64,000 nt of DNA. It comes from Prevotella sp. AGR2160 (GTDB lineage Bacteria > Bacteroidota > Bacteroidia > Bacteroidales > Bacteroidaceae). The notes beneath the pieces were generated by a model, which searched no databases, was not told where the DNA came from, and worked only from the letters and a program-made list of their open reading frames with translations. The stretch lies in assembly GCF_000424185.1 (NCBI RefSeq), contig NZ_AUJK01000007.1:62001-126000 (forward strand). The letters are read 5' to 3'. Positions 29,437 through 37,866 of this stretch are shown here, piece after piece (the first letter of the stretch is position 1; each line of letters starts with the position of its first letter). The translations under genes were made by a program, and so were the position numbers.

Positions 29437-31536
29437 ATGAAACCTAAAATTATTACATTACTCTTCTGCGGACTGACCGTCTGTGCTTACAGCCAGAACA
29501 CAACATTCCAACAACGGGCAAAAAAGCTCTGCAACGAAATGACCCTTGAGGAGAAAACATCTCTCATGATGGACAACTCCCCGGCCATTCCACGTCTCGG
29601 CATCCCCGCCTTCCAGTGGTGGAACGAGGCCTTGCATGGTGTAGCCCGTAACGGCCTCGCCACGGTCTTTCCGCAGACCATCGGTATGGCAGCATCCTTT
29701 GACCCCGCCTTACTGCAACAAGTCTATACAGCAGTGAGCGATGAGGCCCGTGCCAAGGCCGAGAAGGCCCGACAGGAAGGATCGTTCAAACGTTATCAGG
29801 GACTGTCGTTCTGGACTCCGAACATCAATATCTTCCGTGACCCACGCTGGGGACGGGGACAGGAGACTTACGGTGAAGATCCTTATCTGACCAGTCAGAT
29901 GGGCCTGGCTGTCGTCCGTGGTCTGCAAGGTCCCGAGGATGCTCCTTACCGCAAGCTCCTCGCCTGTGCCAAGCATTTTGCCGTTCACAGCGGCCCCGAG
30001 AACTTGCGCCATCAGATGGATATCGAGGATCTCCCGCCCCGGGATCTCTGGGAGACCTATCTCCCTGCTTTCAAGACCCTCGTAGAACAGGGGCATGTGG
30101 CAGAGGTGATGTGTGCCTATCAGCGTTTTGAAGGACAGCCCTGCTGTGGTAATAATCGACTGCTGCAACAGATTTTGCGCGACGAATGGCATTTCAAAGG
30201 CCTCGTCGTCAGTGATTGCGGCGCCATCGGTGACTTCTGGCGCCCGGGGCGACATGGCTACGCCCCTGATGCCGCCACAGCCTCGGCGAAGGCCGTGAGT
30301 ACGGGCACTGACGTGGAGTGCGGCAGCAACTACAAGCATCTTGGCGAGGCAGTGAAGGCCGGCCTTATCCCCGAAGCAAAGGTGGACAGCAGTGTTGTCC
30401 GCCTCCTCACGGCCCGCTTCTCCTTAGGAGATATCGACACGACAGCACAAGTGTCTTGGCGACAGATTCCCTTCTCCACCGTCAACAGTCGTGGACACCG
30501 TGAGCTTGCCCTGCAGATGGCCCGTGAGACCATTGTTCTCTTACAAAACAAAAAGAATATCCTTCCCCTCAATCCTCAGCAGCAGTTCCTCGTCGTCGGG
30601 GCTAATGCCACCGACTCCACGATGCAATGGGGTAACTACAACGGGATACCCTCGCATACCACGACGATACTGCAAGGAATTCAATCCCTCGCTCCACAGA
30701 CGGTCTTCATCGGAGGTTGTGGTCTCGTGAAAGATTCCGCATCCTGGGAGGCTATCGGTCAAGAAGCCCGGCATGCAGATGCCATCATCTTCGTCGGTGG
30801 CCTCTCTCCTCGTCTCGAAGGCGAAGAGATGAAAGTCAACGCACCGGGATTCAATGGCGGTGACCGTACGACCATCGAACTCCCCGAGGCTCAGCGTGCC
30901 GCCATCCGCCGCCTCACCGCCATGGGGAAACCCGTCATCCTCGTCAACTGCTCCGGCAGTGCCGTAGGTCTCGTTCCCGAGAGTAAACACTGTGCTGCCA
31001 TCCTCCAGGCCTGGTATCCCGGTGAGGAAGGAGGACGTGCTGTCGCAGAGATTCTCTTTGGTAAGGTCAATCCCTCCGGAAAACTCCCCGTGACATTCTA
31101 TCGTGATGACCGTCAGTTGCCCCCTTTCACCGATTATCACATGAAGGGCCGCACCTACCGCTACTTCAAAGGAAAGCCTCTCTTCGCCTTCGGCCACGGG
31201 CTGAGCTACACGACGTTCCGTCTCAGTAAACCCGAATACAAAGACCGTAATATCCGGGTGATGGTGAGCAATACAGGCAAGTGCGCAGGTACAGAGGTCA
31301 TCCAAGTCTACGTGAAACGCACCGCCGACACCGACGGTCCTATCAAGAGTCTGAAAGCCTTCCGCCGTGTCACCCTGCAGTCCGGAGAGACCCAGACCGT
31401 CACCATCCCCCTCAGTGACGATGCCTTCACCTCTTGGGATCCACAGTCGAATACCATGCGCCCGATGCCCGGACCCTACAAGTTCTTCGTAGGAACGTCG
31501 AGTGACAACGTTTTCCCGTTGTCGGTACATGATTGA
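29437..31536 (+). CDS. GH3 beta-glycosidase, beta-xylosidase-like
   Basis: Secreted glycoside hydrolase (signal peptide to about AYSQN). The GH3 N-terminal barrel begins CNEMTLEEKTSLMMDNSPAI and has FQWWNEALHGVAR, NIFRDPRWGRGQETYGEDP and the nucleophile Asp260 in LVVSDCGAIGDFW. A GH3 C-terminal sandwich (VLLQNKKNILPLN; KPVILVNCSGSAVG) and an Fn3-like module (SYTTFRLSKPEYKDR ... GTEVIQVYV) complete the usual three parts. 699 aa. The WWNEALHG and FRDPRWGRGQET wording is that of the plant/Prevotella xylosidase-type branch. Start chosen at MKPKIITLL to give the signal peptide. Convergent with a LacI regulator. Confidence 0.92.
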   Translation: MKPKIITLLFCGLTVCAYSQNTTFQQRAKKLCNEMTLEEKTSLMMDNSPAIPRLGIPAFQWWNEALHGVARNGLATVFPQTIGMAASFDPALLQQVYTAVSDEARAKAEKARQEGSFKRYQGLSFWTPNINIFRDPRWGRGQETYGEDPYLTSQMGLAVVRGLQGPEDAPYRKLLACAKHFAVHSGPENLRHQMDIEDLPPRDLWETYLPAFKTLVEQGHVAEVMCAYQRFEGQPCCGNNRLLQQILRDEWHFKGLVVSDCGAIGDFWRPGRHGYAPDAATASAKAVSTGTDVECGSNYKHLGEAVKAGLIPEAKVDSSVVRLLTARFSLGDIDTTAQVSWRQIPFSTVNSRGHRELALQMARETIVLLQNKKNILPLNPQQQFLVVGANATDSTMQWGNYNGIPSHTTTILQGIQSLAPQTVFIGGCGLVKDSASWEAIGQEARHADAIIFVGGLSPRLEGEEMKVNAPGFNGGDRTTIELPEAQRAAIRRLTAMGKPVILVNCSGSAVGLVPESKHCAAILQAWYPGEEGGRAVAEILFGKVNPSGKLPVTFYRDDRQLPPFTDYHMKGRTYRYFKGKPLFAFGHGLSYTTFRLSKPEYKDRNIRVMVSNTGKCAGTEVIQVYVKRTADTDGPIKSLKAFRRVTLQSGETQTVTIPLSDDAFTSWDPQSNTMRPMPGPYKFFVGTSSDNVFPLSVHD

Positions 31537-31552
31537 TCAAATACATACGAAA

Positions 31553-31583
31553 AATCCCGGGTGCTTCAGCAGCAGCCGGGATT
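31553..31583. terminator. Intrinsic terminator after the GH3 gene
   Basis: Stem AATCCCGG / CCGGGATT with T-runs on both strands, so it can act in both directions. Confidence 0.85.
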
Positions 31584-31876
31584 TTCATACTCACTAAATC
31601 AACAAAAACTAATTAAAATCTTTTTCTATGACCTTTGTTCTACCTAACAATCATTTATACCAAAACACAAACTACAAACTAACAATACATCTAAAAACCT
31701 AAAACCTAAATCTTAAAACCATTTATCGTCCTGAGCAATCTTCTTGTCTTAACCTTAGCGAACTGTACCTATGTAGGTCACAATCTTTTTCCTTTATACT
31801 TGCACTAACACCTACTGAAGTTTCAGAGGCATTGGCTATCTATGACGCGATTGTCATATCTTTTTGTTTTCTGTTG

Positions 31877-31884
31877 CAAAGGTA
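31877..31884 (-). promoter_or_regulatory. Orphan -7 box in the GH3-lacI gap
   Basis: Minus-strand TACCTTTG fits TAnnTTTG and points away from lacI toward the GH3 3' end. No ORF follows; the leftward transcript would run about 320 bases to the terminator at 31583-31553. The rest of the 31537-31969 gap (433 bp, AT-rich) holds an ACCTATGTAGGT palindrome and AAACCTA-type short repeats but no gene I can support. Confidence 0.4.
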
Positions 31885-31940
31885 CGACAAGAATCTCATA
31901 CCTCAAGCAAAAAGATACTGATTTTTGCACTTTTAGAAAG

Positions 31941-31973
31941 GCAAACGTTTGCACAACATGTGCAAACGTTTAC
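31941..31973. promoter_or_regulatory. Two LacI-family operators, 21 bp centre to centre
   Basis: GCAAACGTTTGC (31941-31952, perfect palindrome) and GCAAACGTTTAC (31962-31973). The central-CG palindrome is typical of LacI/GalR operators, and two helical turns separate them. The second overlaps the lacI stop codon. They lie 60-90 bases upstream of the orphan minus-strand promoter box at 31877. Confidence 0.75.
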
Positions 31974-32995
31974 GCACGCTCACTGCTCTCACGGGTGCGG
32001 AGAATCATCGGAACAACCTCCCGATAGACTTTCTGATCACCGTTGATGGCACGCATAAGCAATTCCCCGGCCTTCAGTCCCTGTACACGGGCCTGGTCCA
32101 TGATCGCCGAGAGTCGTGGAGTAACAAAGGCCGCACTGTCACCATCCGTGAATCCAATGATGGCCACATCATCGGGTATACGAAGTCCACATGCCTTGAT
32201 GGCGTCAAAGGCGGCATAGGTGATGATATCATTGAAGGCTAGTATGGCATCGGGCCGATGCTCACTCTTCAGGAGTTTGATGGTGTTGTTTCGGGCCGTG
32301 TCGAAATCGATCTTATCACAACATACGAGATTCCTATCAATGGGAATACGGTTATCCCGCAACGCCTGGAGATAGCCATGCTTACGTCGCGTGACCATAT
32401 TCAACGTGTTCGGTCCTCCGATGAAGGCGATACGGCGGGCGCCCTCATCGATGAGATGCTGCACGGCTTCCTGGGCGGCGACATCCCCATTGCCAACGAC
32501 CTGGGAAAATTCATCTTCCATACAGGTACGGGCGAAGAAGACGAGGGGGATCCCCATCTCACGAAGATGCTCGAAGGGCGTATAGTCAACGGTATCCTGA
32601 GCCAAGCAACAGATGACACCCTCTACATGCATGTCGATGAAATTGTCGATCGCTTTAGACTCCCTGAGATAACTCTCATGACTATTGGCGCTGAGCACGG
32701 AATAGCCGAGGTTCTGACAATAGTCCTCAATACCATCGAGGACGGCAGCGAAATAATGGGTCACGAGATTCGGCACGATGACACCTATGATATGCGGTGC
32801 TTCCTTACGCAAACTCTGTGCAAAAGGATTCGGACGATAGTTGAGTTCCTTAGCGAGGGCCTGCACGCGCGCCTTGAGTTCGTCACCGACCTCGTGGCTG
32901 TTACGCAGTGCCCGCGACACCGTGGCGATACTCACGCCGAGGCGCTCCGCCAGATCTTTTAAGGATGTCCGTTTCCGTGGTTTTTTCTCTTTCAT
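31970..32995 (-). CDS. LacI/GalR-family transcriptional regulator
   Basis: DNA-binding repressor with a sugar-sensing domain. The N-terminal helix-turn-helix TSLKDLAERLGVSIATVSRAL and hinge region YRPNPFAQSLRKE are textbook LacI. The rest is a periplasmic-binding-protein-like core (HIIGVIVPNLVTHYFAAVLDG; DVAIIGFTDGDSAAFVTP). 341 aa. Start MKEKKPRKR chosen; a longer frame would translate the family B palindrome upstream. No own promoter box was seen, so it may be read with the pantothenate kinase gene. Two operators of its class overlap its stop codon. A link to control of the convergent GH3 gene is likely but unproven. Confidence 0.93.
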   Translation of the reverse strand: MKEKKPRKRTSLKDLAERLGVSIATVSRALRNSHEVGDELKARVQALAKELNYRPNPFAQSLRKEAPHIIGVIVPNLVTHYFAAVLDGIEDYCQNLGYSVLSANSHESYLRESKAIDNFIDMHVEGVICCLAQDTVDYTPFEHLREMGIPLVFFARTCMEDEFSQVVGNGDVAAQEAVQHLIDEGARRIAFIGGPNTLNMVTRRKHGYLQALRDNRIPIDRNLVCCDKIDFDTARNNTIKLLKSEHRPDAILAFNDIITYAAFDAIKACGLRIPDDVAIIGFTDGDSAAFVTPRLSAIMDQARVQGLKAGELLMRAINGDQKVYREVVPMILRTRESSERA

Positions 32996-33014
32996 TTTGT
33001 TTTGTTGTTTCTTG

Positions 33015-33041
33015 TAGGGACATGATTCATCATGTTCCGCC
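33015..33041. repeat. Family B palindrome between panK and lacI
   Basis: TAGGGACATGATTCATCATG then TTCCGCC; near-perfect arms GGACATGAT/ATCATGTTCC. Here it is not at a stop codon: it lies in the leader of lacI, 45 bases after the panK stop. Confidence 0.8.
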
Positions 33042-33085
33042 ATAACGGGGGAATCGTGGCGTTAGGGCCGCCGTAAAGGGCGCCG

Positions 33086-33928
33086 CTACGAGTGGATTCC
33101 CGTCAATGCCGCTCCGATGGCGGTACAGAACTCACTGTATTTAGGAATATGGAACCGCACATGATAGAGCTTCTCCATCGAGTGGTATACCTCCTGACAC
33201 TGCGGCAACAGCGTGAGGTTGCCGATCATGACGAAGTCACGGATGCCCGTGCCATTACTGCTGAGGATCGTCGCCGACCCGATAGCCTGAAGGACCATGT
33301 GGATGAGCCCGATGGCGATATCCTCCCTGCTTGCATTGGCCTTGGCATTACTGAAGAGCGATGCCGTGGCCGTCATCGGCAGACCGGGCAGCGGCTTGGC
33401 ACTGATATCACCGATGAGGAGGTTGATATTCGTCACGTCTCCCTTCATGGCCAGACCGACAAGGGTCTTGATGTCATCCGTCTGAAGAATGATACGGGCC
33501 AGACCGGCGAGGGTGCCGCCACCGATACCGATGCCACCGATATGATGGATGTCGTCACCGTCACAGTATACGAGACTCGTGCCCGTTCCCATGGAGACGA
33601 CGATCATCCGTTCCAACTGCGATTCATAACGGGCTCCGAGACCATCGGCGAGGAACTCCTCAGCCTTCGTCGTCGGCAGACCGTAGATCGGTTCGTTGAT
33701 ATAGGCTGCCCCGACTCCCGTGAGAACGACATGATCGACTTCGGAGAGGGCTATACTGTTGTCGTGGAGATATTTCCCAAAAGCGCCATAGAGCGACGTC
33801 ACAGGATCCGTGGCACGGATACGGAATGGTGACAACACCTTCCCGGCACGGCTGATGCCAACGATCTTCGTGGTTGAGATGCCCACGTCGATACCAATAA
33901 CGATATGCGGGACTTGTTCTGCTTTCAT
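33086..33928 (-). CDS. Type II pantothenate kinase
   Basis: Phosphorylates pantothenate, the first step of coenzyme A synthesis. ASKHA-fold signs: GIDVGISTTKIVGI (phosphate 1), VVLTGVGAAYINEPIYG, VVSMGTGTSLVYC and IGGIGIGGGTLAGLARI, which are the signature of the eukaryote/Staphylococcus-type (CoaW, fumble) enzyme. 280 aa, the normal bacterial length. Lies between ligA and lacI on the same strand, 35 bases after ligA. Whether the genome also has a type III enzyme cannot be told from here. Confidence 0.88.
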   Translation of the reverse strand: MKAEQVPHIVIGIDVGISTTKIVGISRAGKVLSPFRIRATDPVTSLYGAFGKYLHDNSIALSEVDHVVLTGVGAAYINEPIYGLPTTKAEEFLADGLGARYESQLERMIVVSMGTGTSLVYCDGDDIHHIGGIGIGGGTLAGLARIILQTDDIKTLVGLAMKGDVTNINLLIGDISAKPLPGLPMTATASLFSNAKANASREDIAIGLIHMVLQAIGSATILSSNGTGIRDFVMIGNLTLLPQCQEVYHSMEKLYHVRFHIPKYSEFCTAIGAALTGIHS

Positions 33929-33963
33929 GACTGCTATGCTGTTTTAAGTTTCATTATATGGAT

Positions 33964-36030
33964 TTATTCCTGTCCCTCCGTAAAACGGCGGACGAACTCA
34001 TCCTCTGAAATAATAGGTATATTCAACTGAAGAGCTTTCTGATTCTTGCTTGATGTAGAATTGACATCATTATTAATCAAGAAAGACGTTGATTTCGACA
34101 CGCTGCCCGTACATTTTCCGCCCTGCGACTCAATATAAGCCTTCAAGGCATTGCGGTTCCTGTAATGATGGACATCGCCCGTGATAACAAAGGTAAGGCC
34201 TTGACAAAGAGCCCCCTTCGGCTCCCCGCTCTCCTGCTTGATAGCGCCGTAACCGCCGAGAACTTCCACGAGGCGCTCCACCATGGCGTAGTTGTCGGTA
34301 TCGGAGAACCAGCGGACGACAGCGGCACTCTTCTCAGGACCAATGCCGGGGATGGTGGCAAAGACACCCTCATGACCTTCCAATCCTTCAAACTGCAACT
34401 GTGGCATCTTCTCTTCTGCGCGTCCGGCAGCGATAGCGATGAGTTTCTCAAGAGGATACTGTGCCAGGAGACGCTTACAGACATCCTGACCAACGAGGGG
34501 GATATTCAAGGCATAGAGGAAACGGCGGGCCTCCGCCTCTCCCCTGCTTTTCTCCACGGCACGCTGGATATTCAGCGCACTCTTCTGACCGAAACCATCC
34601 ATGGCCGCCATCTCCTGACGGTAACTGCCCAGACGGTAGAAGTCGGCATACTCACGGATCCAACCGCAGTTGACGAAACGGGCAATGGTCTGTTCACTAA
34701 TGCCGTCGATATTCATGCCGGCCTTGGAAACGAAACGCGTGAACTTCCGCAACTGTTTCGCCGGACATGCAGGGTTGGTACAGTGGAGGGTTTTCGTACC
34801 ACTGACAGCACTCGTCATGATCTTCGTCGGCGCACCGCAGACGGGACAAACGGAGGGTATATCCAAATCACCGACAGCCTGCGTGACGGCAATAACCTTC
34901 GGAATGATCTTGTTGGCCTTGATGACACGCAGTTCAGTGCCCTTGCCACCGATGCCGAGGCGCTCACACTCGGAGATATTGCACAGGGAGGCACGCTTCA
35001 CCACCGTTCCTTCGAGATCCACAGGCTTGAAGACAGCCACGGGGGAGATGGTGGAGGCGGCACAGCTCCACTCCACATGATCGAGTGTCGTCGGCGCCTG
35101 TTCGTCGGCCCATTTGAAAGCATAACCGGCACGAGTGGCATGATGGCCCGTCACGGAACCCGTCTGTGAATAGGCATAGTCGTCGTAAGCCAGGACAAGG
35201 CCGTCAACGGGATAAGGATTGAGATCCTTGGCTTTCCGCCCGTCCTTACCGCCTGTGACACGCAGCGTCCAGCGGTCGATAGCTTCCTGAAGATGCTCCA
35301 CGGTAGGATCGGTGAGCAACTCATGTTCCACGGGCGTCATGCCATTCTGCTTAATGAAGTCCATGCGGACGCCCCATGTCGGGATTTCTTCATCGACATG
35401 CACGAGGGTGAAGGGGATCCACTGCAGATGGCGCTGACGCACCTCATCAATATCCTTCAATGTCAACGAACCACTGGCGAGGTTACGCGGATTGGCATAA
35501 TCCTCGTCACTCTCCAGGAGGAACTGTTCAAAATCAGCGTAGGAGATGACACACTCGCCACGGATGACGATATGTCCCTTCGACGGGATCGTCTGTGGGA
35601 TACCGCCGATAGCAGCGGCAAGATGGGTGATGTTCGTGCCGATATGTCCGTCACCACGTGTGACGACCTTCGTCAGTCGGCCGTTATCAAAGGTCACGAC
35701 GAGCGTCAGGCCATCGAGTTTCCACGACAGCCATACGGGACGTCCCTCAGACCATTTGGCGAGATCAGCGACGTTCTTCGTCTTTGCCAGGGACAACGCG
35801 GGAAACTCATGGGGCTCCTTCTGACCAACGACAGTGTCTGCCGACACATGATGCGTCGGAGAGTCTTCGAGGATAACACCAGTCTCCGCCTCCAGCCGTT
35901 TCAGCCGGTCGAAGAGGGCATCCCATTCAAAGTCAGTCATGAGTTCCCCACGACCATTATAATAGGCATCGGCAGCACGGTTGAGCTGGTCAACCATCTG
36001 TCGCATCTCGTTCATCTTCTCGTTTGCCAT
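33964..36030 (-). CDS. ligA: NAD-dependent DNA ligase, divergent type
   Basis: Seals DNA nicks using NAD. All parts are present: the Ia-like N-terminal helices (DAYYNGRGELMTDFEWDALF), the adenylation domain with active Lys104 in SWKLDG, the OB fold, a zinc finger (CPVCGAPT ... CTNPACPAK), HhH repeats (GFGQKSALNIQ, IPGIGPEKSAAVVRW) and a C-terminal BRCT domain (GLTFVITGDVHHYRN). 688 aa. The wording LSLAKTKNVADL and SWKLDGLTLVV differs from what I expect of the housekeeping Bacteroidales enzyme and is closer to a clostridial-type LigA. It may be a second or transferred copy. Divergent from trmD with interlocked promoters. Confidence 0.93.
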   Translation of the reverse strand: MANEKMNEMRQMVDQLNRAADAYYNGRGELMTDFEWDALFDRLKRLEAETGVILEDSPTHHVSADTVVGQKEPHEFPALSLAKTKNVADLAKWSEGRPVWLSWKLDGLTLVVTFDNGRLTKVVTRGDGHIGTNITHLAAAIGGIPQTIPSKGHIVIRGECVISYADFEQFLLESDEDYANPRNLASGSLTLKDIDEVRQRHLQWIPFTLVHVDEEIPTWGVRMDFIKQNGMTPVEHELLTDPTVEHLQEAIDRWTLRVTGGKDGRKAKDLNPYPVDGLVLAYDDYAYSQTGSVTGHHATRAGYAFKWADEQAPTTLDHVEWSCAASTISPVAVFKPVDLEGTVVKRASLCNISECERLGIGGKGTELRVIKANKIIPKVIAVTQAVGDLDIPSVCPVCGAPTKIMTSAVSGTKTLHCTNPACPAKQLRKFTRFVSKAGMNIDGISEQTIARFVNCGWIREYADFYRLGSYRQEMAAMDGFGQKSALNIQRAVEKSRGEAEARRFLYALNIPLVGQDVCKRLLAQYPLEKLIAIAAGRAEEKMPQLQFEGLEGHEGVFATIPGIGPEKSAAVVRWFSDTDNYAMVERLVEVLGGYGAIKQESGEPKGALCQGLTFVITGDVHHYRNRNALKAYIESQGGKCTGSVSKSTSFLINNDVNSTSSKNQKALQLNIPIISEDEFVRRFTEGQE

Positions 36031-36050
36031 ATCTGATTTTCAAATAAACT

Positions 36051-36085
36051 TTTGCAAAAATACAAAAAAATGCGTATCTTTGCAA
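36051..36085. promoter_or_regulatory. Interlocked divergent promoters of trmD and ligA
   Basis: Plus: TTTG 36051-36054, 20-base spacer, TATCTTTG 36075-36082. Minus: TTG (36085-36083), 20-base spacer, TATTTTTG (36062-36055). The -33 element of each promoter abuts the -7 element of the other, so they occupy the same 35 bases. Confidence 0.7.
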
Positions 36086-36129
36086 CAGTAATCAGAAAAA
36101 ACAACGAGAATAAGACCAAGAATAAGACA

Positions 36130-36807
36130 ATGAGAATAGATATTATCACCGTGCTGCCGGAGATGATTGAGGGCTTCCTCAACGAGAGTATCCTCGCACG
36201 GGCACAGAAAAAAGGCCTCGTAGAGATCAAACTCCATAACCTCCGTGACTATACCCTCGACAAATGGCGGCGCGTCGACGACTACCCCTATGGCGGCTCC
36301 GCCGGTATGGTCATGCAGTGTGAGCCCATCGACCGCTGCATCTCTGCTCTGAAGGCCGAGCGTGACTATGACGAGGTGATCTATGTCTCTCCCGACGGGG
36401 AACAGTTTGACCAGCATATCGCCAACGACCTCAGTCTGAAAGGGAATATGATTATCCTCTGTGGACATTATAAAGGTATTGACCAGCGTGTCCGCGACCA
36501 TCTCATCACACGCGAGATCTCCGTCGGCGACTATGTCCTCACGGGTGGCGAACTGCCCGCAGCCATCATCACCGATGCTGTTGTCCGCCTCATCCCGGGG
36601 AGTATCAGCGACGAGCAGAGCGCGCTGAGCGACTGTTTCCAGGACGACCTCCTTGCCCCGCCAATCTATACGCGGCCCGCCGACTATAAAGGCTGGAAAG
36701 TTCCGGAGATCCTCCTTTCGGGCAATGAGGCGAAAATCCGCCAGTGGGAACTCGACCAAGCCATTGAGCGAACGAAACGCCTTAGACCGGACCTGCTGAA
36801 GAAATAG
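36130..36807 (+). CDS. trmD: tRNA (guanine-N1-)-methyltransferase
   Basis: Methylates G37 of tRNAs read by CNN codons, using S-adenosylmethionine. SPOUT knot signature blocks: [25 protein letters not shown] and [15 protein letters not shown] (trefoil knot), then [15 protein letters not shown] [16 protein letters not shown]. 225 aa. Start [11 protein letters not shown] chosen; an upstream in-frame Met at 36052 lies inside the promoter. It stands alone here, not in the usual rpsP-rimM-trmD-rplS cluster. The stop TAG is followed by CCGCACCCT. Confidence 0.96.
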   Translation: MRIDIITVLPEMIEGFLNESILARAQKKGLVEIKLHNLRDYTLDKWRRVDDYPYGGSAGMVMQCEPIDRCISALKAERDYDEVIYVSPDGEQFDQHIANDLSLKGNMIILCGHYKGIDQRVRDHLITREISVGDYVLTGGELPAAIITDAVVRLIPGSISDEQSALSDCFQDDLLAPPIYTRPADYKGWKVPEILLSGNEAKIRQWELDQAIERTKRLRPDLLKK

Positions 36808-36865
36808 CCGCACCCTGTAAAAAGATCACATTTGATTTTTCACACTATAAACAAATATCACTACT

Positions 36866-37327
36866 ATGGAACAAAACAACAACAACCATTACGTCGGCTT
36901 CACAGAGGCCGTGAAACGAAACTTCACCCAGTTGACAAACTTCACCGGCCGCGCCAACAAGAGCGAGTTCTGGTGGAACGTCCTCGTGATGATCATCGGA
37001 AGTATCATCCTCAGTCCGTTCTCCTCAACGACTGTGGGCTTGGTGATCGACACCATCTGGTCACTGTGCTTCCTTGCCGTCACCGCACGCCGCCTCAACG
37101 ATGGCGGTCACAGCCCCTGGTGGGTATATATCAGTTTCGTGACAAACATCTTTCTCGATGTCTGGATTATGAGCTCCGACAACTATGCGCTCTTCACCTC
37201 CGGACAGGCATCACCGACTGAACTTCTAGCAATCATGGCACTCCCCATTTTCTTTATTCCTGCCGCCATTTGCGCGATCACATCCATCGCCACCTTCATC
37301 TTCTGCCTCATGGGTAGCAAAGAATAA
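36866..37327 (+). CDS. DUF805 membrane protein
   Basis: 153 aa inner-membrane protein of unknown function. DUF805 signs are clear: an N-terminal soluble start (FTEAVKRNFTQLTNFTGRANKSEFWW), then about four helices, with the conserved TARRLNDGGHSPWW motif after helix 2. It is 58 bases after trmD on the same strand and may share its transcript. Ends in a family C stem-loop. Confidence 0.88.
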   Translation: MEQNNNNHYVGFTEAVKRNFTQLTNFTGRANKSEFWWNVLVMIIGSIILSPFSSTTVGLVIDTIWSLCFLAVTARRLNDGGHSPWWVYISFVTNIFLDVWIMSSDNYALFTSGQASPTELLAIMALPIFFIPAAICAITSIATFIFCLMGSKE

Positions 37328-37340
37328 TTGTGGTCACATA

Positions 37341-37406
37341 AAAAGACAGGGTAACAGATCAAACCTATACTTCGCAGTATATGTAAAATCGGTTACTCTG
37401 TCTTTT
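37341..37406. terminator. Family C stem-loop copy 2, likely bidirectional terminator
   Basis: Arms AAAAGACAGGGTAAC (37341-37355) and GTTACTCTGTCTTTT (37392-37406) with one G-U, an inner TATAC/GTATA hairpin and a T-run after. As at 14623, it lies between convergent 3' ends and is followed by a family B palindrome. Confidence 0.75.
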
Positions 37407-37417
37407 TTCATATCATA

Positions 37418-37443
37418 GCGGAACATGAAGAATCATTTCCCTA
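37418..37443. repeat. Family B palindrome at the stop of the gene remnant
   Basis: GCGGAACATGAAGAATCATT then TCCCTA. On the minus strand it begins TAGGGAAATGATT; that TAG is the stop codon (37443-37441) of the remnant upstream. Confidence 0.75.
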
Positions 37444-37767
37444 CTTGATTACTTTTACAGCCTTTCCGTTCTGACGGACGATAAAGAGTCCATACCCGTT
37501 GGCAGCAACACGACGACCACTGAGGTCATAGCACTCACGTGTACCGGTAACTTCATCATCCTTCACCGTGGCGATACCCGTTGCCGTGAGGTCAACATTG
37601 ATCTTGTTGGAAGCCTCAGAGACAGCCTGCTCGTCATAATAGGTACGGAGGGAATAGACATGGTAAGCATAGCTCGTCCCTGCCGCAGCATCGAGGTTCT
37701 CGAAAGGATAGACCTCGTCAGTTGTCTGATAGATGCCACCATCGCCGGCCGCCCCATAAGAGAAAGC
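37441..37767 (-). pseudogene. Remnant of a secreted protein: Fn3-like end plus sorting tail
   Basis: An open frame of 108 codons without a usable start, bounded upstream by an in-frame TAG (37770-37768). It reads as the end of an exported protein: an Fn3-like piece (AGTSYAYHVYSLRTYYDEQA), GIATVKDDEVTG, then YDLSGRRVAANGYGLFIVR and QNGKAVKVIK, the C-terminal secretion-tail pattern of Prevotella exported proteins. The intact GH28 protein at 61604 ends in a similar tail (VYDLQGRQVGTSRQGLPAGL). Another frame across the break (37718-37822, MRRNRLYLILIVVAVCLIGF...) gives a 34-aa membrane-helix ORF, perhaps a fused or unrelated small gene. No body of the parent protein is left. Confidence 0.7.
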
Positions 37768-37866
37768 CTATGAGACAGACGGCGACGACAATAAGGATGA
37801 GATATAATCTGTTTCTTCGCATAAAATGCATCAAATCGTACCGACAGCGGACAGTAGGGTGCGGTC

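Noticed and set aside
31537..31969. A protein gene in the 433-bp gap between GH3 and lacI
   Set aside because: All frames are broken by stops within about 60 codons and none shows coding composition; only regulatory or RNA content is plausible.
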